Source: JBEKEX01 sp050013615 (GTDB lineage Bacteria > Chloroflexota > Anaerolineae > Anaerolineales > Anaerolineaceae). Taken from it: a DNA stretch of 10,189 nucleotides. The first letter of the stretch is position 1. Every line of letters begins with the position of its first letter. The translations under genes and the position numbers were made by a program. The stretch spans positions 1 to 10,189 of the forward strand of contig JBEKEX010000083.1 in the NCBI GenBank assembly GCA_050013615.1, written 5' to 3'. Shown in pieces: positions 5,359 through 10,189 of the stretch. The notes under the pieces are model-generated. The model was not told the DNA's origin and made no database searches. It was given only the letters and a program-made list of their open reading frames with translations.

Positions 5359-7928
5359 TTTTGGTCGAGATACTTCTTCTTCCATTCGTACAATTTGTTC
5401 AAGGCTTCGACAGGGGATAGAGTGTTGACGTCCAAACTGCTCAATTCAGTCAAGAGAGGGTTTGTTTCGGGGAAAAGCTGCATTTGCAGGGTGGCGCTGG
5501 GGTCGATGCGCGTAGCCTTGCCGGAAGAAGCTTCGAGCAGACGCAAGATCTCGTTGGCACGTTGGATGACCAGCTGCGGAAGGCCGGCGAGCTGGGCGAC
5601 GTGGATGCCGTAAGAGCGGTCGGCGCCGCCGGGGATGATCTTGTGCAAGAAGACCACCTGGCTGCCGGCCTCACTGACCGCAACATTGTAGTTGCGGATG
5701 CCGGGCAGCAGGTCACTGAGCTGGGTCAGCTCATGGTAATGGGTGGCAAACAGCGTGCGGGCACGCAGCCGTGGGTGGTTGTGGATGTATTCGACCATGG
5801 CCCAGGCGATGGAAAGGCCGTCGTACGTGCTGGTGCCGCGGCCGATCTCGTCCAAGATCAGCAGGCTGCGGGCGGTGGCATGGTTCAGGATGTTGGCCGC
5901 CTCGGTCATTTCCACCATGAAGGTGGACTGGCCAGCGTAGATCTCATCCTGTGCACCGATGCGGGTGAAGATACGGTCGACCAGGCCGATGCGGGCGGAA
6001 GAGGCGGGCACAAAGCTGCCGATCTGAGCCAGGAGGACGATGAGGGCTACCTGGCGCAGGAAGGTACTCTTGCCGCTCATGTTGGGTCCGGTGATGATAC
6101 GGATGATCTCGCCGGACTCGAAGACGGCATCGTTGGGGACAAAACGATTGCCGACCAGCAGGTGCTCGACCACCGGATGGCGCCCATCGTGGATCTCCAT
6201 AATTGGCTCGGCGACGATCTCCGGGCGGCAATATTTCCCCAACGCGGCTGCTTCAGCCAGGGAAGCCAATGTATCCAACTCTGCCAGGCCACGCGCTGTT
6301 TCGAGCAGTGGTGTGCTGGACGCGGCCAACCGGGTGCAAATCTCGTGGAACAGGCGCACTTCGATCTCGTGGATGCGCTCTTCGGAATTTAACACCAGCG
6401 TTTCGTATTCCTTCATTTCCGGTGTAATGTAGCGTTCGGCATTCACCAGGGTTTGCTTGCGGATGTAATCCTTGGGGGCCATCGAGGTGTTGGAATGCGT
6501 GATCTCGATGTAATAGCCGAAGACCTTGTTGTAGCCGACCTTGAGGGATTTGATGCCGGTGCGCTCGCGCTCGATGGCTTCCAGGTTGGCGATCCACTCG
6601 CGGGCGTGGCGTGAGGCCTCGATGACGTTGTCCAGTTCGGAGGAATAACCGGCCCGGATGATGCCTGAATTTTGCAGTGTGGCCGGTGGGTCATCGCTGA
6701 TGGCAGATTGAAGCAGGGAAAGCTCGTCCGTGCAAGGATGCAGCAACTCAACCGTAGGCCGTAAGGCGGGGGTATTTTCTTGCAAGAGCTCCAAAATAGC
6801 CGGGATGTGCTGCAGGGTGGCGCGCATGGCCACCAGGTCGCGCGGGACGGCGTGGCCGGCGATGATGCGGCTGACCAACCGTTCCAGGTCGGATAACTTA
6901 CGCAGTGTCTCGAACAACTCAGCGCGCAGCATGCCGTGATCCACGAAGAAGGCCACGCCATCCTGCCGCTTTTCGAGCTTTTGGATGTCCAATAAGGGTT
7001 TACTGACCCATTGATTGAGCAGGCGGCGGCCCATGGAAGTGACGGTGTGGTCGATGATGCTCAACAACGACCCTTCGCCGGTGCCCTGGCGGATGGTCTC
7101 GGTCAGTTCCAGGTTGCGGCGCGTGGCGGCATCCAGGGTCATAAACTCGCTGAGTTGGTAAGTGTTTAGCGAAGTAAGTAGATTTAATGAAGATGGTTGA
7201 GCTTCTTGAAGGTATTGGATAATGGCACCGGCCGCTTGAACGGCGGCGGGTAGGCCGCGCAGGCCGAAGCCATCTAACGAAGCCACCTGGAAATGGGCCA
7301 ACAGCGTTTGTTGGCAGCGGCCGGGTTCGAAATGCCAGTCCGGCCAGTGGGTTGGGTGGCCGGGGAAACCGTTGGTGGAAGCGATGGATTCGGGTAGAAG
7401 CACCTCGGCCGGGTTGAGGCGGGTCAATTCAGCGCGTGCCAGCCCCGGGAGGTCTTCGCCCTGCAGCTCCGTCACGGCAAATTCGCCGGTGGTGATGTCC
7501 ACGTAAGCAATGCCCGCACGATCCTCCCGGATCACCAGGCTGACCAGATAATTGTTGCGGCTGCTGTTCAGCAGCCCGGGTTCCACCACGGTTCCGGGTG
7601 TGACCACTCGGATGACCTGGCGGGGGAAAAGCCCTTTAGTGGGCTGTTCGCCGACCTGTTCACAGATGGCGACGTGATAGCCCTTGTCGATCAGACGGGC
7701 GAGGTAGTTTTCGACGGCGTGATAGGGGATACCGGCCATAGGGATACGCATGCCCTTGGCGACGCTGCGCGAGGTCAGCACGATATCCAGCTCGCGCGAG
7801 GCGGTCTCGGCATCCTGGTCGAACGTCTCGTAGAAATCACCCAGGCGGAAGAACAAAATGTCGTCCGGGTGCTGGCGCTTTATTTCCAGGTATTGCTGGC
7901 GAATCGGGGTTACATCTTCTTCAGACAT
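5355..7928 (-). CDS. mutS: DNA mismatch repair protein MutS
   Basis: An 857-residue MutS, the usual length of bacterial MutS1. The dimer recognises mispairs and small loops and, with ATP, forms a sliding clamp that recruits MutL. The N-terminal mismatch-recognition domain carries the FYE motif (32-34, in LGDFYETF), where Phe32 stacks on the mispair. Connector, lever and clamp regions follow in normal order (for example VGYNKVFGYYIEITHSN). The ABC-type ATPase domain is intact: Walker A GPNMSGKS (614-621), Walker B LLILDEIGRGTST (Asp693, Glu694), and FATHYHELTQL. The C-terminus ends NKLYEWKKKYLDQK. The start at ATG 7928 is fixed by the canonical N-terminus (VTPIRQQYLEIKRQHPDDILFFRLG), although no ribosome site precedes it. 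It lies 41 bases downstream of the zinc-ribbon gene on the same strand. No mutL is in the window. Confidence 0.98.
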   Translation of the reverse strand: MSEEDVTPIRQQYLEIKRQHPDDILFFRLGDFYETFDQDAETASRELDIVLTSRSVAKGMRIPMAGIPYHAVENYLARLIDKGYHVAICEQVGEQPTKGLFPRQVIRVVTPGTVVEPGLLNSSRNNYLVSLVIREDRAGIAYVDITTGEFAVTELQGEDLPGLARAELTRLNPAEVLLPESIASTNGFPGHPTHWPDWHFEPGRCQQTLLAHFQVASLDGFGLRGLPAAVQAAGAIIQYLQEAQPSSLNLLTSLNTYQLSEFMTLDAATRRNLELTETIRQGTGEGSLLSIIDHTVTSMGRRLLNQWVSKPLLDIQKLEKRQDGVAFFVDHGMLRAELFETLRKLSDLERLVSRIIAGHAVPRDLVAMRATLQHIPAILELLQENTPALRPTVELLHPCTDELSLLQSAISDDPPATLQNSGIIRAGYSSELDNVIEASRHAREWIANLEAIERERTGIKSLKVGYNKVFGYYIEITHSNTSMAPKDYIRKQTLVNAERYITPEMKEYETLVLNSEERIHEIEVRLFHEICTRLAASSTPLLETARGLAELDTLASLAEAAALGKYCRPEIVAEPIMEIHDGRHPVVEHLLVGNRFVPNDAVFESGEIIRIITGPNMSGKSTFLRQVALIVLLAQIGSFVPASSARIGLVDRIFTRIGAQDEIYAGQSTFMVEMTEAANILNHATARSLLILDEIGRGTSTYDGLSIAWAMVEYIHNHPRLRARTLFATHYHELTQLSDLLPGIRNYNVAVSEAGSQVVFLHKIIPGGADRSYGIHVAQLAGLPQLVIQRANEILRLLEASSGKATRIDPSATLQMQLFPETNPLLTELSSLDVNTLSPVEALNKLYEWKKKYLDQK

Positions 7929-7969
7929 TTATCATTGCAATCAAAATGAACATGGCTTGTTGGACTGTG

Positions 7970-8617
7970 TCAGCCTATTTTTTCACCACATTCGGCGCAG
8001 AACTTGGCTCCCGGCTGCAATTGAGCGCCACATTTGGGACACTTGTCATCGAATTTTACCTTAGCACCACAATTAGGACAAAACTTGGCGTTGGTGGCCA
8101 GAGGTTTGCCACATTGGGGGCAGGTAGCGCGGATGGTCTCGCGCCAGTTCCCCTCGGCCAATTTTTTATCTTCTTCAGACATGGCGGCGTGTGCCCAGAT
8201 TTCCTCGACGGATCGGGAGGACTGAGCTGCGCTCATTTCGACACCCAAGTCGGGTGCGCAGCCTTTGCACAAACCGCGTTTTTCATTCCAACAATTTTTC
8301 TTGCAAACCCAGGATTGGCAGCGCGGGCATTGTACAAAATCCGATTTGATCTCGGCGACGGCGTGCACATAGGCGTCATCGTGCGCTTTTTGCCAGCCAG
8401 CCGATTTTACCTTTTCACCCACCGTTGCGGCCTGGGAGAACATGCCTCCCAGCAAACCACTGGCAGTGTCTAGTACAGAAGAGACGGCGCCGGTGGCAAA
8501 AGGCTGAAAAGGCGCACGATATTCGGTTCCACAGCGATCACAAGAAAATTCAAATTGGAAGCCGGTATCGGTACTTAAATCACGATAATTTTTAACAAAT
8601 TCAATTACATCGCCCAT
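7970..8617 (-). CDS. Zinc-ribbon protein with 16 cysteines, function unknown
   Basis: A 215-residue cytoplasmic protein. Cysteines come as CxxC pairs at 26/29 (CDRC), 97/100 (CPRC), 117/120 (CKGC), 166/169 (CPQC), 180/183 (CPNC), 193/196 (CPKC) and 207/210 (CAEC), plus a CxxxC at 105/109, enough for four zinc sites. The last 50 residues form two tandem zinc ribbons separated by nine residues. The N-terminal half has a small glycine/alanine-rich stretch (41-62) between the first CxxC and the central cysteine cluster, and a charged helix (147-160, SEEDKKLAEGNW) links to the ribbons. The start at ATG 8617 is chosen because AGGAG (minus strand, 8630-8626) sits eight bases upstream; an in-frame ATG at 8686 overlaps the promoter and precedes the likely transcript start. 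It shares a strand with mutS. Such ribbons bind nucleic acid or protein, but I do not recognise a specific family. Confidence 0.85.
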   Translation of the reverse strand: MGDVIEFVKNYRDLSTDTGFQFEFSCDRCGTEYRAPFQPFATGAVSSVLDTASGLLGGMFSQAATVGEKVKSAGWQKAHDDAYVHAVAEIKSDFVQCPRCQSWVCKKNCWNEKRGLCKGCAPDLGVEMSAAQSSRSVEEIWAHAAMSEEDKKLAEGNWRETIRATCPQCGKPLATNAKFCPNCGAKVKFDDKCPKCGAQLQPGAKFCAECGEKIG

Positions 8618-8672
8618 GGGTATAACTCCTGTAGTCAATGACTTGCTGTTTTTTTGACTGCGATTTGAGAAT

Positions 8673-8681
8673 ATTATATCA
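8673..8681 (-). promoter_or_regulatory. Extended -10 promoter for the zinc-ribbon gene (and possibly mutS)
   Basis: Minus-strand TGATATAAT: perfect TATAAT (8678-8673) with the TGn extension (8681-8679). A partial -35, CTGACC (8700-8695), lies 16 bases upstream. The transcript would start near 8666 and carry a leader of about 49 bases with the AGGAG ribosome site. Confidence 0.65.
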
Positions 8682-8687
8682 TTCATA

Positions 8688-8695
8688 CCTTAAGG
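8688..8695. promoter_or_regulatory. Palindrome centred between divergent promoters (possible operator)
   Basis: CCTTAAGG is a perfect 8-bp palindrome whose centre is within a base of the midpoint between the two opposing TATAAT boxes. A dimeric regulator bound here would cover the upstream edge of both promoters. Eight bases is short, so chance is a real alternative. Confidence 0.25.
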
Positions 8696-8706
8696 GTCAG
8701 TCGGAG

Positions 8707-8712
8707 TATAAT
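8707..8712 (+). promoter_or_regulatory. -10 box for the aldo/keto reductase gene
   Basis: Perfect TATAAT placed 35 bases before the start codon. It would start transcription near 8719, leaving a leader of about 29 bases that includes the GGAGGT ribosome site. No good -35 is seen at 16-18 bases upstream. Confidence 0.6.
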
Positions 8713-8747
8713 CTTTGATTAATCGATTCATTCCAACGGAGGTCACT

Positions 8748-9686
8748 ATGAGCGGAAATAGCGCCGAACAGGCATCTCTTTTTACTGATGTTGAGCTTGG
8801 CCTGGGTACCTGGTCCTGGGGGGACAAATTCTTTTGGGGTTACGGCAATGGCTACGACGATGCGGATATCGAAGAGGCTTTCAAAGCCAGTGTGAATGCC
8901 GGGATCAAGTTCTTCGATACGGCCGAGGTGTATGGCAGCGGCCGCTCGGAAATGATGCTGGGCAAGTTTGTGAGAGAATCCGGCAAACCGCTCAAAGTGG
9001 CGACCAAATTCATGCCGTATCCGTGGCGATTGAGCCGCAGCAATTTGCCCAAGGCGCTTCACGCCAGCCTCAACCGCCTGGGACTCGAAAGTGTCGACCT
9101 GTATCAGATCCATTGGCCTTATCCTCCCATCACCCTCGAAACCTGGATGGAAATGATGGTCGATGTCTATCAAAAAGGGTTGATCAAGAATGTGGGCATC
9201 TCGAATTGCGACCGCAGCCAGATGCAGCGCTGCCACGACGCGTTGGTGCGGGAAGGGGTCAGGCTGGCCTCGAACCAGGTGGAATACAACCTGCTGAACC
9301 GCAAAGCAGAGAAGAGCGGCTTGTTGAACCACTGCAAGGAGCTGGGTGTGACCCTGATCGCCTACAGCCCGATGGCCATGGGGATGTTGACTGGAAAATA
9401 TGGCCCTTCCAATCCGCCGAAAGGGATCAGGGCCAGAAGATACTCGGCTCACTATCTAGAGCGCATCCAACCTTTGCTCGACGCTTTGAAGCGGATCGGG
9501 GCCTCCGAAGGCGGCAAAAGTTCTTCACAAGTTTCACTGAACTGGCTGATCTGCAAAGGCGCTTTACCCATCCCAGGGGCAAAGAACGTCCGCCAGGCAG
9601 AGCAGAATGCCGGTGTGATGGGTTGGCGGCTGAAAGAGGAAGAAGTGGCTTTCCTGGACGATCTCAGCGACAAAATCAACGAATAG
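8748..9686 (+). CDS. Aldo/keto reductase
   Basis: A 312-residue NADPH-dependent oxidoreductase of the aldo/keto reductase barrel family, which reduces aldehydes or ketones to alcohols. The catalytic tetrad is complete: Asp57 and Tyr62 (FFDTAEVYG), Lys87 (ATKFMPYPWR) and His122 (YQIHWP). Cofactor-side motifs follow: GISNCDRSQM, SNQVEYNLLNR (175-185), IAYSPMAMGMLTGKY (204-218) and PIPGAKNVRQAEQNAG (274-289), typical of the NADPH phosphate loop. GLGTWSWGD at the N-terminus and the PWRLSR and GAKN segments resemble, from memory, the plant chloroplast aldo/keto reductase and pyridoxal reductase branch. The start at ATG 8748 is set by GGAGGT (8738-8743); an in-frame TTG at 8715 is upstream of the likely transcript start. 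It is divergent from the zinc-ribbon gene and 14 bases ahead of the next gene. The substrate is unknown. Confidence 0.94.
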   Translation: MSGNSAEQASLFTDVELGLGTWSWGDKFFWGYGNGYDDADIEEAFKASVNAGIKFFDTAEVYGSGRSEMMLGKFVRESGKPLKVATKFMPYPWRLSRSNLPKALHASLNRLGLESVDLYQIHWPYPPITLETWMEMMVDVYQKGLIKNVGISNCDRSQMQRCHDALVREGVRLASNQVEYNLLNRKAEKSGLLNHCKELGVTLIAYSPMAMGMLTGKYGPSNPPKGIRARRYSAHYLERIQPLLDALKRIGASEGGKSSSQVSLNWLICKGALPIPGAKNVRQAEQNAGVMGWRLKEEEVAFLDDLSDKINE

Positions 9687-9700
9687 CAGGCGTATCAATA

Positions 9701-10189
9701 ATGGATGACAAAGAAGTTAAATTTTTACCATTCAACGCGATCAATGAATTTATGCTGCCGGCTTACCGGTTGGAAGTGCTGCAAACTGTCTTGGGCGCCG
9801 ATGCACTGCTGGTGAGCCGAGGGCGTGCGATCAATGATTTGATCAAACGCTACGCCACCATTCAGGGCTTTCGGAACTGCCTGGCAGCCCCCATGCCATT
9901 GAAAATAAAAGCGTGCGTCTCGGTGTTCGAACAGCACGCCGATTTCGATGCGCTCATCCTGCAATCCTGGTCCGACCTGAAACTGGATTTACGGCAAAGC
10001 ATGTACGATCATTTAAAACAGCGCGGTTGGGAAGTATTGCCACCTGACACCGATCGTACCAAACTGCCGGGTTTCATGCTCGCCTGGCCCAAGGAAGATG
10101 AATTCGAGGCGTTGAGTGCTCGATTCAAAGAAGCGCATGCTGATCTGGCCGCCAGCAACGACGATATTTGCCTGATGGCGGTGTGGATT
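9701..10189 (+). CDS. Conserved-looking protein of unknown function, C-terminus outside window
   Basis: The frame is open from ATG 9701 to the window edge, giving 163 residues and no stop. It begins 14 bases after the aldo/keto reductase stop with only a weak AGCAGG ribosome site (9685-9690), so it is probably co-transcribed. The visible protein is soluble and mostly helical with no signal peptide or membrane helix. Segments that look like conserved cores are FLPFNAINEFMLPAYRLEVL (9-28), GFRNCLAAPMPLKIK (56-70), ILQSWSDL (86-93), RGWEVLPPDTDR (108-119), LPGFMLAWP (121-129) and the last residues LMAVWI. These remind me of a hypothetical family seen in Chloroflexota, but I cannot name a domain and assign no function. 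Confidence 0.75.
   Translation, partial: MDDKEVKFLPFNAINEFMLPAYRLEVLQTVLGADALLVSRGRAINDLIKRYATIQGFRNCLAAPMPLKIKACVSVFEQHADFDALILQSWSDLKLDLRQSMYDHLKQRGWEVLPPDTDRTKLPGFMLAWPKEDEFEALSARFKEAHADLAASNDDICLMAVWI

Noticed and set aside
5484..6392. 302-codon plus-strand open frame inside mutS
   Set aside because: It is antisense to the conserved MutS ATPase domain; the Gly/Asp/Gln-rich product is a typical shadow translation.
8618..8686. Upstream start for the zinc-ribbon protein at 8686
   Set aside because: It would overlap the extended -10 promoter and lie before the predicted transcript start; ATG 8617 has AGGAG at the right distance.
1..10189. Hidden defence system, CRISPR array, mobile element or tRNA
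   Set aside because: I saw no regularly spaced repeats, terminal inverted repeats, transposase or integrase motifs, nor a tRNA cloverleaf on either strand; all major open regions are assigned to ordinary gene families or one unknown protein.

Overview
The window reads as ordinary chromosomal DNA of a moderately GC-rich bacterium. Proteins are compact, intergenic gaps are short, and no tRNA, rRNA, CRISPR array, transposase, phage gene or integration site is visible. The protein styles (ECF sigma, DegV, mycoredoxin-like thioredoxin-fold protein, MutS, plastid-like aldo/keto reductase) and the leaderless-looking start of fmt fit a member of the Chloroflexota, perhaps class Anaerolineae. That placement is an inference from remembered family resemblance; it was not tested.

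Left part (1-1527): a plus-strand cluster holds the end of an ECF-type sigma factor, a DegV-family fatty-acid-binding protein one base downstream, and a small single-pass membrane protein whose reading frame appears broken by one base. A strong hairpin then separates this cluster from a convergent minus-strand gene for an unusual single-cysteine glutaredoxin/mycoredoxin-like protein (1528-1776).

Centre (1818-5358): a divergent intergenic region carries a minus-strand -10 for the redoxin gene and an extended -10 for a tight plus-strand run: methionyl-tRNA formyltransferase (fmt), a ketopantoate-reductase-family protein, and a GH13 glucanohydrolase. The three genes are 8 and 20 bases apart and end at a perfect 11-bp hairpin terminator. 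The combination joins translation initiation, a CoA-precursor-type reductase and maltodextrin breakdown, so it looks like housekeeping genes that share a promoter and not one pathway.

Right part (5355-8617, minus): a 16-cysteine zinc-ribbon protein is followed 41 bases later by full-length mutS. mutS converges on the GH13 gene and shares its terminator hairpin.

Far right (8618-10189): a second divergent promoter region has two TATAAT boxes back to back around an 8-bp palindrome. It drives the zinc-ribbon gene to the left and an aldo/keto reductase to the right. A conserved-looking protein of unknown function follows the reductase and runs off the window.

I found no clear new defence, mobile or biosynthetic system. 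The points most worth a second look are the frame-broken small membrane protein beside the sigma factor, the CGSS redoxin, the leaderless fmt promoter and the zinc-ribbon/mutS pairing.
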